DNA from: DASSJM01 sp036280655
GTDB lineage: Bacteria > Actinomycetota > UBA4738 > HRBIN12
Direction: 5' to 3'
Assembly: GCA_036280655.1 (NCBI GenBank)
Contig: DASUQI010000006.1
Span: 1-64,000, forward strand
DNA: 64,000 nucleotides
The notes beneath the pieces are model-generated. The model saw only the letters and a list, made by a program, of their open reading frames with translations. It was not told the origin of the DNA and made no database searches. Below are positions 1 through 11,904 of the stretch, one piece after another. Made by a program: the position numbers and the translations under genes. Each line of letters begins with the position of its first letter. Position 1 is the first letter of the stretch.

Positions 1-2133
1 CCGTACGTTCTCCCGATCGCGATCGCCATCGCCTCGCTGATGGCGATCGTCGTGATGTCGTATCGACAGACCGTCAGGGCATATCCGAACGGCGGCGGTG
101 CCTACATCGTGAGCAAGGACAACCTCGGGGACGTTCCGGGATTGATCGCCGCGGCCGCCTTGATGTTCGACTACATGATGACGGTGGTCGTCTCGATCGT
201 GGCCGGCGTGTTCGCGATCGGATCCGCGCTTCCGGCCGCGAACGAGCACAAGGTGATCCTCGCGATCGCGTTCGTCTGGCTCGTCACGATCGCCAACCTG
301 CGCGGGACGAAGGAGTCGGGTGTCCTGTTCGCGATCCCGACCTACGGCTTCGTCGCCTCGATCATGATCCTGGTCGGCGTCGGCCTCGCGATGTGCTCCA
401 GCGAATGTCCGTCAACGGAACACGTCGAACCGATCCACAACGCGGCGGCGGGGGCCGGCGCGATCGGCGTGTTCGCGATCCTGCGCGCGTTCTCCTCCGG
501 AGCGACGGCGCTGACCGGCGTGGAGGCGATCGCAGACGGAGTGCCGGCGTTCCGAAGGCCGCAAGCCAAGAACGCCGCCGAGACGCTCGCGATCATGGCC
601 GTGATCGGGATCACGATGTTCCTCGGGATCTCGTGGCTCGCGACGCACATCCCGGGGACGGTCGCGAGCGACGAGCGGTCGCTGCCGGGCCAGATCGCGT
701 ATGCGGTGTTCGGCGGCGGCTTCGGCTTCTACGTCGTGCAGTTCTTCACGGCGGCGATCCTGATCCTCGCGGCTAATACGGCGTACCAGGACTTCCCCCG
801 CCTGTCGTCGATCCTCGCGCGCGACCGCTACATGCCGAGCCAGTTCATGAACCGCGGCGACCGGCTCGTCTTCTCGAACGGCATCGTGGTGCTCGCCGCC
901 GCCTCGTCGCTGCTGATCTACGCGTTCGACGCGGACCTCACCCGGCTGATCCAGCTGTACGTGATCGGCGTGTTCACCTCGTTCACGCTCTCGCAGAGCG
1001 GGATGATCGTGCGCTGGCTGCGCCTGAACAAGGCCGGTCGCGCGCCCCGCGGGTGGCGCCGGTCGATCTCGATCAACATCGTCGGCGCCACCGTCACTGG
1101 GATCGTCCTCGTCGTGGTGACCCTGACGAAGTTCACGGCGGGCGGCTGGATCTCGATGCTGTTCATGGCGATCCTGATCGTGATGTTCACGATGGTGCAT
1201 CGGCATTACGCGTCGGTGATGCAGCAGCTCCGGCGTGGCGTGGTCCACGCCTCCGACTACGGCGTGAACCACATGGTCGTCGTGATCCGCGATCTGGACG
1301 CCGCGGCGGCCGAGGCCGTCGGCGTGATCCGCTCGATCCGGCCGACCGAGCTCCACATGCTGTACCCGACCGACGAGCAGGTCCCGCACGAGCTCCAGGA
1401 GCGCTGGCGGGTGTTCTCGATGAACGCGCCCGCCCTCGAGCCGCTCCCGCTCGGCAAGGACAACCTGCTCGATGCGGTGAAGCGGTACGTGCGCGGGATC
1501 GAGCGCGCGCCCGAGGACTTCGTGAACGTCGTGATCCCCGAGATCGTGGAGGGCTCGTTGCTCGGCTACCTGTTGCGTCGTTTCGCCCTGATCCGGCTCA
1601 AGGGCGGACTGCTGCGCGAGCGCAACATCGTCGTCACCGACGTCCCCGTCATCGTCGACGAGGGCGCGCCGGTCGGCGTGGACGCCCGGCCGCTGATCCC
1701 CGAGCGCACCGTCGCCCTCGTGTTCGTCTCGGCGGTGCACGACGCCACGATCCGTGCGGTCAACTACGCGGAGACCCTCGAGGCGTCGGAGACGCGCGCG
1801 ATCTACTTCGACCTCGACCCGGAGGCGGCCCACCGGATGCAGGAGGAGTGGGCCGAGGCGGGGATCCGGATCCCGCTCGACATCGTCGAGGCGCCGTTCC
1901 GCGACCTGACGAGGCCGACGCTCGAGGAGGTCCGGCGGTTCACCTCGCGCCCCGGGACGCTCGCGATCGTCGTGCTCCCCGAGTTCGTCGTGTCGAGGTG
2001 GTGGCACCGGGTCCTGCACAACCAGAACGCGCTGTTCGTGAAGCGCCTGTTCCTGTTCGAGCCGAACGTGGTGCTCTCGAGCGTGCCGTTCGTCGTCTCG
2101 TCGGATCGCACGCAAGTGACGGGGGTCGGCTGA
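1..2133 (+). CDS. APC-superfamily permease, KimA/YdaO-like (5' end outside window)
   Basis: Polytopic membrane transporter of the amino acid-polyamine-cation superfamily, closest by pattern to the KimA/YdaO potassium importers. The reading frame is open from base 1, so the first transmembrane segments lie upstream of the window; the first internal ATG is at 40. The conserved stretch SYRQTVRAYPNGGGAYIVSK and the following NLG are typical of KimA-like proteins. About 11 hydrophobic segments are followed, from roughly residue 400 of the visible part, by a soluble C-terminal region of nearly 300 residues, as in KimA. The family imports K+ or amino acids by proton symport; which substrate applies here cannot be read from sequence. 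The stop overlaps the next ATG by one base (TGATG), so it is probably co-translated with the HD gene. Confidence 0.8.
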   Translation, partial: PYVLPIAIAIASLMAIVVMSYRQTVRAYPNGGGAYIVSKDNLGDVPGLIAAAALMFDYMMTVVVSIVAGVFAIGSALPAANEHKVILAIAFVWLVTIANLRGTKESGVLFAIPTYGFVASIMILVGVGLAMCSSECPSTEHVEPIHNAAAGAGAIGVFAILRAFSSGATALTGVEAIADGVPAFRRPQAKNAAETLAIMAVIGITMFLGISWLATHIPGTVASDERSLPGQIAYAVFGGGFGFYVVQFFTAAILILAANTAYQDFPRLSSILARDRYMPSQFMNRGDRLVFSNGIVVLAAASSLLIYAFDADLTRLIQLYVIGVFTSFTLSQSGMIVRWLRLNKAGRAPRGWRRSISINIVGATVTGIVLVVVTLTKFTAGGWISMLFMAILIVMFTMVHRHYASVMQQLRRGVVHASDYGVNHMVVVIRDLDAAAAEAVGVIRSIRPTELHMLYPTDEQVPHELQERWRVFSMNAPALEPLPLGKDNLLDAVKRYVRGIERAPEDFVNVVIPEIVEGSLLGYLLRRFALIRLKGGLLRERNIVVTDVPVIVDEGAPVGVDARPLIPERTVALVFVSAVHDATIRAVNYAETLEASETRAIYFDLDPEAAHRMQEEWAEAGIRIPLDIVEAPFRDLTRPTLEEVRRFTSRPGTLAIVVLPEFVVSRWWHRVLHNQNALFVKRLFLFEPNVVLSSVPFVVSSDRTQVTGVG

Positions 2134-2687
2134 TGGACCGCGAGGCCGCCGTCGCCCTGTGTCGGGAGAAGTGCCTGAAGGAGACGACCGTCCGCCACCT
2201 AATCTCGGTTGAGGGCGTGATGCGCGCGCTCGCGCGGCGGTTCGGGGAGGACGAGGAGCTCTGGGGCCTGACCGGCATGTTCCACGACCTGGACCAGGAC
2301 CACACGGGAGACGATGCGGCCAACCACGCCCGGCTGGCTGCGGAGTGGCTCCGCGAGGCCGAGGTCGACGAGCGCGTGATCAACGGCGTGCTCGCCCACG
2401 CCTACCCCGAGTACCGGACCGACGTGATGTCGAGGGCCGTCGTGCACGCGGACGCCGTCGCCGGCCTGCTCGTCGCGGCCGCGCTCGTCCGTCCCGAGCG
2501 GGCACAGGGGATGAAGGTCTCCTCGGTGAAGAAGAAGCTGAAGGAGAAGGCGTTCGCGCCCGGGGTGAACCGCGAGGAGGTCACGGGCGTCGAGGAGGGG
2601 ATCGGCCTCCCGCTCGACGAGTTCCTCGCGGTCTCGATCGAGGGGCTGCAGGGCGTGGCGGCCGAGATCGACCTGTCGCCGGCATGA
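2133..2687 (+). CDS. HD-domain protein (predicted metal-dependent phosphohydrolase)
   Basis: A 184-residue soluble protein. The HD signature is FHDLDQDH near residue 50, with an upstream His (TVRHL) and a later LAHAY that can complete the metal site. HD proteins of this size hydrolyse nucleotides or other phosphoesters; the substrate here is unknown. The ATG overlaps the upstream stop by one base, and its own stop overlaps the next gene in an ATGA. A much longer frame running back through the permease gene is a high-GC artefact; the overlap with the permease stop fixes the start. Confidence 0.75.
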   Translation: MDREAAVALCREKCLKETTVRHLISVEGVMRALARRFGEDEELWGLTGMFHDLDQDHTGDDAANHARLAAEWLREAEVDERVINGVLAHAYPEYRTDVMSRAVVHADAVAGLLVAAALVRPERAQGMKVSSVKKKLKEKAFAPGVNREEVTGVEEGIGLPLDEFLAVSIEGLQGVAAEIDLSPA

Positions 2688-3400
2688 CGGAGGCGATGGC
2701 GTGGTCCCTCCTCGGGGCCTCGTCCCTGCTGCTCGGCGCGCTCGCCGCGTTCTTCCTCCCGATCGGCAAGCGGCTCCTCGGGATGATCATGGGGTTCGGC
2801 GCCGGCGTCCTGATCAGCGCGGTCGCGTACGAGCTCGTCGAGGAGGCCGTGGTCACCGCGGCGGATCCGTTCGCGATCGCGGCGGGCTTCGCCCTCGGCG
2901 CGGTGGTGTTCTACGCGGGCACGCTCCTCATCAGCGCCAGGCTGTCCGGGCCCACGGGCGCGACGGGCGGCCTCGCGATCGTCCTGGGCGCGGTCCTCGA
3001 CGGCATCCCCGAGTCCGTCGTGATCGGCGCGTCGCTCCTCACCGGCGACCAGGCGAGCGTCGCCGTGATCGTTGCCGTGTTCCTCTCGAACATCCCCGAG
3101 GCGATCGCCGCCTCGACCGACCTCGCTGGCGGCGGGTGGACGAGGGGCCGGGTCCTCGCGCTCTGGGGCGCCGTGGTCGTGACGAGCACGCTGGCCGCGG
3201 GCGTGGGCTACGCCCTGCTGGACGACGCGTCCGGCTCGTGGATCGCCGGCATCCAGGCGTTCGCGGGCGGCGCGATCCTGACGATGCTGGCCGACGAGAT
3301 GCTGCCCGAGGCGTTCGAGTACGCGAAGCGCAACAAGTCGGTCGGTCTCGCGGTCGCGTTCGGGTTCGCCGTCGCCGCTTCCCTGTCGTTCAATCAGTGA
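2684..3400 (+). CDS. ZIP-family metal transporter-like membrane protein
   Basis: A 238-residue membrane protein with about seven hydrophobic segments. Two paired helical motifs, LDGIPES near residue 105 and SNIPEA near residue 140, correspond to the H/D-N-x-P-E motifs that coordinate metal in ZIP transporters; the usual His of the first motif is replaced by Asp, as in some bacterial members. ZIP proteins move Zn2+ or other divalent cations into the cytoplasm. The ATG overlaps the HD gene stop in ATGA. The 3' end runs 11 bases into the convergent MFS gene. Confidence 0.75.
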   Translation: MTEAMAWSLLGASSLLLGALAAFFLPIGKRLLGMIMGFGAGVLISAVAYELVEEAVVTAADPFAIAAGFALGAVVFYAGTLLISARLSGPTGATGGLAIVLGAVLDGIPESVVIGASLLTGDQASVAVIVAVFLSNIPEAIAASTDLAGGGWTRGRVLALWGAVVVTSTLAAGVGYALLDDASGSWIAGIQAFAGGAILTMLADEMLPEAFEYAKRNKSVGLAVAFGFAVAASLSFNQ

Positions 3401-5042
3401 CCGAGCCGTCGGCCGAGGGCACGCGCGTCTCGGCGACCGACCGCGCCTCGGCGTGGCTCTGCGGATGTCCGGTGACGGCGAGCAGGAACGGCTCGCGTTC
3501 GAGCGAGAGGAGCCGGAGGGGGGTCGCGGCGACCACCGTCGCCGTCCTCGGGACGTCGCGGAGCAGGGCGATCTCGCCGACGTACGAGCCGGGACCCAGG
3601 CGCGCGACGTGTTCCCCGTCCCGGGTCACCTCGGCCACGCCGTCGACGATCACGTAGAACCGGTCCCCGACGTCCCCCTCTCGGATCAGCACCTCGCCGG
3701 TTTCCACCGCTCCCCGGACCACGTCGGCCATCACCCGCTCCATCGCCGGGGCGGGCAGCTGTGAGAAGAACGGGATCGCCCGGAGCAACGCGAGCGAGTC
3801 GGCGTCGGGTGCCTCGGCATGCCGGTCGATCGAGAGCAGGCGGCCCGACGTCAGCAGGACGACGACCGGGAGGAACGCGCCGACGGCCACCAGCGCCGGC
3901 TGCACGCCGAACGCCGTGATCAGCATCGCCGTGACGATCGACCCGATCGCGAGCGCCAGCATCATGAGGCCCTCGAGCACACCGAACACCCGTGAGAGGA
4001 ACTCGTCGGGCGAGACCCGCTGGAGCAGCGTCCTGCCGGCCACGTCGCCGATGCTGCGCCCCCCGCCGGCCACCGCGAACAGGGCCGGGGCGCTCACCGC
4101 CGAGGGCGCGACCGCGACGAGCCCGATCGGCACGCCGAACACCAGCGCGCCGGTGGCGAGGGGCGGCGTGAGCCGGTGGCGGCCGACCAGCGCGATCGTC
4201 GACGCGGCCCCCACGATGGCGCCGAACCCGAACGCGGCGCTCAGGTAGCCGGCGCCGCTCGCACCGATGTCCAAGAGGTCGATCGCCGTCGCCACGAACA
4301 GGATGTCGAGGGCGCCCACCACGACGACCCCGGACGACAGCAGGATCACGATCAGCCGCGGCTCGCGCTCGCGGCGCAGGGTGCGGAAGCCGCCCAGGGT
4401 CTCGTGCCAGACGTGGGAGGCGCCGATCCTGGCCGCCGGCGTCACCGCGGTCGTGTCCACCCGCAGCCGCGCGACGAGCAGCGCCTCGACCAGCGTCACG
4501 ACGGCGAAGGTCGCGAACACCGACCACGGCTCCGAGACCCCGAGCAGGATCCCGGCGACCACCGGACCCAGCATCTTGCCGACCCCCTCGACGATGCCGG
4601 TGGCGACGTTCGCGGCCGTGAGGTCCTCGGGTCGTTCGGTCAGAGCGGGGACGAGGGAGTTCTGCGCGGGTCGCGTGAAGGTGATCGTGATCGAGGCGAA
4701 CGTCGCGGCGCCGTACACGAGGGCCACGGAGGTATCGGCGAAGAGCGCGAGCGCCGTCACCCCGAGCGTGAGCGCCTGCAGGAGGTAGGTCACGAGCAGT
4801 ACGCGGTCGCGACGGAAGCGATCGCCCGCGTACGCGGCGAAGGGCGCGGCGATCGCCGAGGGAACGAGCAGGATCAGCGACGCCACGCCCGCCTCTGCAG
4901 CGCCGCCGTGGTCGAACGCGAACACGAGGATCGCGATCCAGGTCGCGAACTCCGTCATGTTGAAGCCGAGGTACGCGAGGGCGACGGCCCGAAGGTCGCG
5001 ATCGCGCATCACGCCGCGGAACGTCCGGAGCCGGCCGGCCAT
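3390..5042 (-). CDS. MFS transporter with C-terminal cyclic nucleotide-binding domain
   Basis: 550 residues. The first ~410 form a major-facilitator membrane domain of about 12 segments, of the drug-exporter-like type with the short loop GDRFRRDR after helix 2. From about residue 415 a CNB/CRP-like domain follows (FFSQLPAPAMERV, then GEVLIREGDVGDRFYVI). Its phosphate-binding cassette GSYVGEIALLRDVPRTATV retains the Glu and Arg that bind the sugar and cyclic phosphate of cAMP or cGMP. The protein is therefore likely a transporter gated by a cyclic nucleotide; the cargo is unknown. The ATG at 5042 was chosen because the protein starts directly with the first helix. Convergent with the ZIP gene. 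Confidence 0.8.
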   Translation of the reverse strand: MAGRLRTFRGVMRDRDLRAVALAYLGFNMTEFATWIAILVFAFDHGGAAEAGVASLILLVPSAIAAPFAAYAGDRFRRDRVLLVTYLLQALTLGVTALALFADTSVALVYGAATFASITITFTRPAQNSLVPALTERPEDLTAANVATGIVEGVGKMLGPVVAGILLGVSEPWSVFATFAVVTLVEALLVARLRVDTTAVTPAARIGASHVWHETLGGFRTLRREREPRLIVILLSSGVVVVGALDILFVATAIDLLDIGASGAGYLSAAFGFGAIVGAASTIALVGRHRLTPPLATGALVFGVPIGLVAVAPSAVSAPALFAVAGGGRSIGDVAGRTLLQRVSPDEFLSRVFGVLEGLMMLALAIGSIVTAMLITAFGVQPALVAVGAFLPVVVLLTSGRLLSIDRHAEAPDADSLALLRAIPFFSQLPAPAMERVMADVVRGAVETGEVLIREGDVGDRFYVIVDGVAEVTRDGEHVARLGPGSYVGEIALLRDVPRTATVVAATPLRLLSLEREPFLLAVTGHPQSHAEARSVAETRVPSADGSVTD

Positions 5043-5084
5043 GCCACGAGGATGGCACCGCCCGCCCCCGCGGTCGAGTCCGAG

Positions 5085-5906
5085 TCAGCCGGCCGGGGAC
5101 CACCCGGGGTTCGATCCCGCCGCCCGGCGCCGGTCTCGGAGGGCGGCCGACAGCTCGGCCGCGATCAGGAACAGGTCGCTGCCGAGCCGGAGGAACAGAA
5201 GCAGCGCGACGATCGCCCCGATCGTCCCGTAGAGCAAGGTCGCCCTCGTGAGGTAGTACTCGATCAGGAGTCCGCCGGCGAGCTTGAACAGCTCCCAGCC
5301 CGCGGTCATGACGAGCGCTCCCGGAAGGTGCGTCCGCCAGCCCAGCCTTCCGGGGGTGAGCACCGTGTACGCGAGGAGGAACAGCCCGAACTCGAGCGCC
5401 GCGGTCGCCGCCAGCCCGAGGATCCGGAACGGCGCCTCGAGCCCGGCCGCGACCCGGATCGCCGTGATGACGCCGGTCAGGACCGGCAGGGCCCCGATCA
5501 CCACGACGAGGCCGAGCGTGGTCGCCACGGCGCGGAGGCCGTCGCGGACGGCGCCCTCCCGGCCCGTGCGGAACACGGCGCGAAGGGCATTGCTCGCGCG
5601 ACGGGCGAGCGCCGAGGCCGTCCAGAGCAGGACGACGAAGCTCACGATGCCGAGGGTGGCGCTCGCGCTGCCGGTGAGGTTCGCGAACTGCTCCTCGGTC
5701 CCCTCGGGCAGGTCGAACGGCAGCACGTCCTCGGCGAGCCCCATCAGCGCGAGGCCCACGAGCGAGAGGGCCAGGGTGGACAGGAACAGTTGGTAGGCAA
5801 GCGCAGCCGCGTGCGTGCCCACCTCGTCGTCGCGGTAGCGTTCGCGAACGGCGCGCGCGAGCGCCGCGAGGCGCGACTGCGCTAGGGTGGCCATCCGCCG
5901 AAGCAT
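5085..5906 (-). CDS. YihY/BrkB-family inner-membrane protein
   Basis: About 273 residues with six hydrophobic segments in the YihY/BrkB (UPF0761) pattern. Recognisable pieces are DEVGTHAAALAYQLFLS near the N-terminus and TRATLLYGTIGAIVALLLFL near the C-terminus. The old ribonuclease BN name for the family is not supported; the function is unknown. Neither candidate start (ATG 5906 or ATG 5894) has a convincing ribosome site. The much longer frame reaching 6314 runs over the divergent GNAT gene and is rejected. Confidence 0.8.
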   Translation of the reverse strand: MLRRMATLAQSRLAALARAVRERYRDDEVGTHAAALAYQLFLSTLALSLVGLALMGLAEDVLPFDLPEGTEEQFANLTGSASATLGIVSFVVLLWTASALARRASNALRAVFRTGREGAVRDGLRAVATTLGLVVVIGALPVLTGVITAIRVAAGLEAPFRILGLAATAALEFGLFLLAYTVLTPGRLGWRTHLPGALVMTAGWELFKLAGGLLIEYYLTRATLLYGTIGAIVALLLFLRLGSDLFLIAAELSAALRDRRRAAGSNPGWSPAG

Positions 5907-5921
5907 TGCACGGGAGCACGC

Positions 5922-6410
5922 GTGAACATCCGTCCCGCAACGCACGAGGACGACGGGTTCCTCCGGGAGATGCTCTACGAGGCCGCCGCGTGGAACCCCG
6001 ACTGGCCGCGCGAGCGGACGATCGCGACGCTCGCCGACCCGGTGCTCGAGCGCTATCACCGCGACTGGGGCCGGCCGGGCGACGCCGGCGTGATCGCCGA
6101 GCTCGAGAGGACGCCGGTCGGGGCCGCGTGGTACCGCCTGTTCACGGAGGAGGAGCCCGGCCACGGGTTCGTCGACGAGAAGACCCCCGAGCTCGGGATC
6201 GCCGTGGTCCCGCTGCATCGGCGCAAGGGGATCGGCGAGACGCTGCTCCGGGCGCTCATGGTGCAGGCGCGCGAGGAAGGCTTCCAGGCGTTGTCGCTGT
6301 CGGTCGCCGTCCACAACCGGTCGCGGATGATGTACGAGCGGGTCGGGTTCACCCGCGTCCGCGAGGAGGCGGAGGGCGAGTCCTGGGTGATGCGCGCCGA
6401 GCTCGGCTGA
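5922..6410 (+). CDS. GNAT-family N-acetyltransferase
   Basis: 162 residues covering one complete GNAT fold. The start MNIRPATHEDDGFLREML is a classic beta1-alpha1 opening. The acetyl-CoA loop is VVPLHRRKGIGETLL (R/Q-x-x-G-x-G/A pattern) near residue 95. The C-terminal NRSRMMYERVGF is the usual alpha4-beta6 element. The acceptor substrate is unknown. It starts at GTG with GGGAG six bases upstream, and is divergent from the YihY gene by 15 bases, so the two may share a short promoter region. Confidence 0.85.
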   Translation: MNIRPATHEDDGFLREMLYEAAAWNPDWPRERTIATLADPVLERYHRDWGRPGDAGVIAELERTPVGAAWYRLFTEEEPGHGFVDEKTPELGIAVVPLHRRKGIGETLLRALMVQAREEGFQALSLSVAVHNRSRMMYERVGFTRVREEAEGESWVMRAELG

Positions 6411-6419
6411 CGGCGGCGG

Positions 6420-7115
6420 CTACTCCTCGGACCCCTCCGTCGTGGTCACGCGCTCCGGGCCGTCCTTCCCCCGTGCGCGCCGAACGGCCTCCTCGGCCCG
6501 GATCGTCCGGATCCGGTGCCAGACCCACCACGCGATGCCGGCCGCAAGCACCACGGCGATCGCCCAGGCGAACGGCCGCATCAGGCGTTCGGCCGACTCC
6601 CACCGCTCCCCGAGCAGGGCGCCGATCCACGTCAGCGCGAGGCACCAGGGCAGGCAGCCCAGCACCGTATAGAAGGTGAAGCGCCAAAAGCCCATGCGCA
6701 CGACGCCGGCCGGCAGGCTGATGAAGGTCCGGATCACCGGGAGCAGGCGCCCGACGAAGACGGCGCTCTGGCCCCGGCGCTCGAACCACTCGTGGGCGCG
6801 GTCCACCTCGTGCGGGCGGATCAACAGGTAGCGGCCCCATCGGTCGACGAGCGGGCGCCCGCCCGAGTAGCCGGCCCAGTAGGCGAGCCAGGAGCCGACG
6901 ACGTTGCCGACCGTCCCCGCGAGGACTACGAGCCAGAAGTCGAGCTGCTGCTCGGGGGCCAGGAACGAGGCCGTCGTGAGCGCGCCGCCGAACAGCATCG
7001 TGACCTCGGAGGGGATCGGGATGCAGGCGGACTCCAGGAGCATCAGCACGAAGATCGCCAGCAGCCCGTAGCGGGCGATCTCGTCGGTCACGAACTCGGT
7101 CAGCAGGGCGAGCAC
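6420..7115 (-). CDS. DedA-family membrane protein
   Basis: 231 residues, typical DedA length. Characteristic elements are ESACIPIPSEVTMLFGG in the first re-entrant region and GRLLPVIRTFISLPAGVVRM, which carries the conserved Arg and G-x-x-R-x-x-x-P elements of DedA/VTT proteins. Relatives flip undecaprenyl phosphate or phospholipids across the membrane and depend on the proton gradient. GTG at 7115 was chosen because CTCCCGGGAGACGCT directly upstream supplies a GGGAG ribosome site at good spacing; the longer frame to 7331 runs into the topA leader. A possible -10 (TAGGCT, 7149-7154) lies upstream. Confidence 0.85.
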   Translation of the reverse strand: MLALLTEFVTDEIARYGLLAIFVLMLLESACIPIPSEVTMLFGGALTTASFLAPEQQLDFWLVVLAGTVGNVVGSWLAYWAGYSGGRPLVDRWGRYLLIRPHEVDRAHEWFERRGQSAVFVGRLLPVIRTFISLPAGVVRMGFWRFTFYTVLGCLPWCLALTWIGALLGERWESAERLMRPFAWAIAVVLAAGIAWWVWHRIRTIRAEEAVRRARGKDGPERVTTTEGSEE

Positions 7116-7323
7116 AGCGTCTCCCGGGAGCCGGGGCGGGAATGCAGGGAGCCTAGCAGCGCGTTGAAACGTGCCCGAAGCCCGGTCGTGGCGCCGGACG
7201 GCGCGATGGCCGACGATACCCGGGCCAACAGGGGCGGCTGGTACCCTGCGCGCGGAGGGCCCCCTCGGCGCTCGCGGTCCTCCGCTCCCCTCCCAGACGA
7301 CGGAAAGCTGCAGGTCAGGGGCC

Positions 7324-9897
<2,574 letters not shown>

Positions 9898-11904
9898 GTG
9901 GCGTCGTTCGCCGACGAGGTCGCGGCGCTACGCGGGACGCGCCCGGCGACCTTCAAGGACCTCATCACCCACCCGTCCTTCTCCAAGCTCCTCGCCGCGC
10001 AGACGATCAGCTCCTTCGGCGACTGGGTCGGGTTCGTCGCCGTCACCGCGCTCGTCACGATCAAGGGCGGCGACGCGGGCGCGTACGCCGTCGCCGGCGT
10101 CATGGTCGCCCGCATGGCGCCCGCGATCCTGTTCGGCCCGATCGCCGGCGCGATCGTCGACCGGGTGAACCGCAAGACCGTGATGATCACCGCCGACGTC
10201 GCGCGCGGCGGCCTCTACGCCCTGCTGCCGTTCCTCGGCCCGCTGTGGGGGATCTTCCTCGTCTCGTTCGTGATCGAGTGCTTCTCGCTGCTGTGGACCC
10301 CGGCCCGCGACGCGTCGCTCCCGAACCTCGTGCCGCGCCGGCAGCTCGCGAACGCGAACTCGCTCGGCCTCATCGTGACGTACGGGACGCTGCCGCTCGG
10401 CGGCCTCGTGTTCGCGTTCCTTTCGGGCGGGTCGGAACTGTTCCCGTGGCTCTCGGACAATCCGGCGTTCCTCGCGCTCTGGCTGGACGCCGGCACGTTC
10501 GCGACCTCGGCGTTGTTGGTGAGCCGGATCAAGATCCCCGCGCCCACGCCGCACACGTTCTCGCGGTTCGAGCTCTCGCACATCGGCCGAGACATCGCCG
10601 ACGGGGTCCGGTTCCTCCGCGAGAACTCGCTCGCCTCGGCGATGACGCTCGGCATCGTGGCGGCGTTCAGCGCGGTGGGCGCGGTGCTCGCACTCGGCAC
10701 GATCTTCGCCACCGACACGCTCGGCGCGGGGAACCCGGGATGGGGCATCCTCGTGACGTCGTTCGGGATCGGCATGGGCATCGGGATGGCGACCTCGAAC
10801 AAGCTCGTGGACTTCGTCGAGCGCGAGAACGTGTTCGTCTGGTCGATCATGGCCGCCGCCGGCACCCTGGTCGTGCTCGCCGCGATGCCCGAGATCGGCT
10901 ACGCGGCGGTCATCACGGTGATCCTGGGCGTGTTCTGCGGCTCCGCCTGGGTGAGCGGGTACGTCCTGTTGCAGGAGAACGTGACCGACGAGTACCGGGG
11001 GCGGACGTTCGCGGCGCTCACGGTCCTGTCCCGGCTCGGCCTGTTCCTCTCGCTCACGCTGTTCCCGGTCCTCGCCGGTGCCATCGGGACGCGCGCCCTG
11101 ACGATCGGCGAGCGGACGATCGACCTGTCCGGTTCGCGCGTCGCCCTGATGGTCGCGGGCGTCGGGGCCCTGCTCGCGGGCGCCGTCACCCGCCGCGGTC
11201 TCCGCCGGTTCCGGGTGAGCAAGCCGCAGCCCCTCGGCCTCGTCCCCAAGCTGAAACGCCCCCCGACGAACGGGCTGTTCGTCGCGTTCGAGGGCGTCGA
11301 GGGCGCGGGCAAGGGCACGCAGATCCGCCTGGCGAAGGAGTGGCTGGAGTCCCAGGGCATCGAGGTCCTCGTGACACGGGAGCCCGGGGGGACGCCGGTC
11401 GGCGAGGAGGTTCGCCGGGTCCTGCTCGACCACGAGACCGGCCGGATCGAGCCGCGCACCGAGGCGCTGCTGTTCGCGGCCAGCCGCGCGCAGCACGTCG
11501 CCTCGGTGATCCGGCCAGCGCTCGCGGGGGGCGCGGTGGTGATCTGCGATCGCTACATCGACTCGTCGCTCGCGTACCAGGGGTCCGGCCGTGGCCTGGG
11601 CGAACAGGACGTGCTCACGCTGAACGTCTGGGCGACGCAGGGGCTGTTCCCGGACCTCGTCCTGCTCCTGCATGTCGAGCCCGAGGCCGGGCTGCTCCGC
11701 TCGCTCGAGGAGCCCGACCGGATCGAGATGGAAGGGGAGGACTTCCACGCGAAGGTCGCCGACGCGTACCTGCGCATCGCCGAGGAGCACCCCGAGCGGT
11801 TCGTCGTCGTCGACGCCGACCAGACGCCGGAGAACGTCCATCTCCAGGTCGTCGAGGCGCTGGGGCGCGTGCTGAAGGAGCGGGAGGACGAAGCCGGTGG
11901 CTGA
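9898..11904 (+). CDS. tmk: MFS transporter-thymidylate kinase fusion
   Basis: 668 residues. Residues 1 to about 440 are a 12-helix MFS domain (early motif GDWVGFVAVTALV, then GPIAGAIVDRVNRKTVM). From about residue 455 a complete dTMP kinase follows: P-loop FEGVEGAGKGTQ, the DRX motif ICDRYIDSSLAYQG, and TREPGGTPVGEEVR. The kinase makes dTDP for DNA synthesis; the role of the membrane half is unknown. Such MFS/dTMP kinase fusions are known in actinobacteria downstream of topA. The GTG start abuts the topA TAG with no gap, and the end overlaps holB by 8 bases, so translation is probably coupled through the operon. Confidence 0.93.
   Translation: MASFADEVAALRGTRPATFKDLITHPSFSKLLAAQTISSFGDWVGFVAVTALVTIKGGDAGAYAVAGVMVARMAPAILFGPIAGAIVDRVNRKTVMITADVARGGLYALLPFLGPLWGIFLVSFVIECFSLLWTPARDASLPNLVPRRQLANANSLGLIVTYGTLPLGGLVFAFLSGGSELFPWLSDNPAFLALWLDAGTFATSALLVSRIKIPAPTPHTFSRFELSHIGRDIADGVRFLRENSLASAMTLGIVAAFSAVGAVLALGTIFATDTLGAGNPGWGILVTSFGIGMGIGMATSNKLVDFVERENVFVWSIMAAAGTLVVLAAMPEIGYAAVITVILGVFCGSAWVSGYVLLQENVTDEYRGRTFAALTVLSRLGLFLSLTLFPVLAGAIGTRALTIGERTIDLSGSRVALMVAGVGALLAGAVTRRGLRRFRVSKPQPLGLVPKLKRPPTNGLFVAFEGVEGAGKGTQIRLAKEWLESQGIEVLVTREPGGTPVGEEVRRVLLDHETGRIEPRTEALLFAASRAQHVASVIRPALAGGAVVICDRYIDSSLAYQGSGRGLGEQDVLTLNVWATQGLFPDLVLLLHVEPEAGLLRSLEEPDRIEMEGEDFHAKVADAYLRIAEEHPERFVVVDADQTPENVHLQVVEALGRVLKEREDEAGG

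Noticed and set aside
3394..5940. 848-codon minus-strand open frame in another phase of the MFS gene
   Set aside because: Arg/Pro-rich translation without motifs; overlaps clear MFS-CNB and YihY genes.
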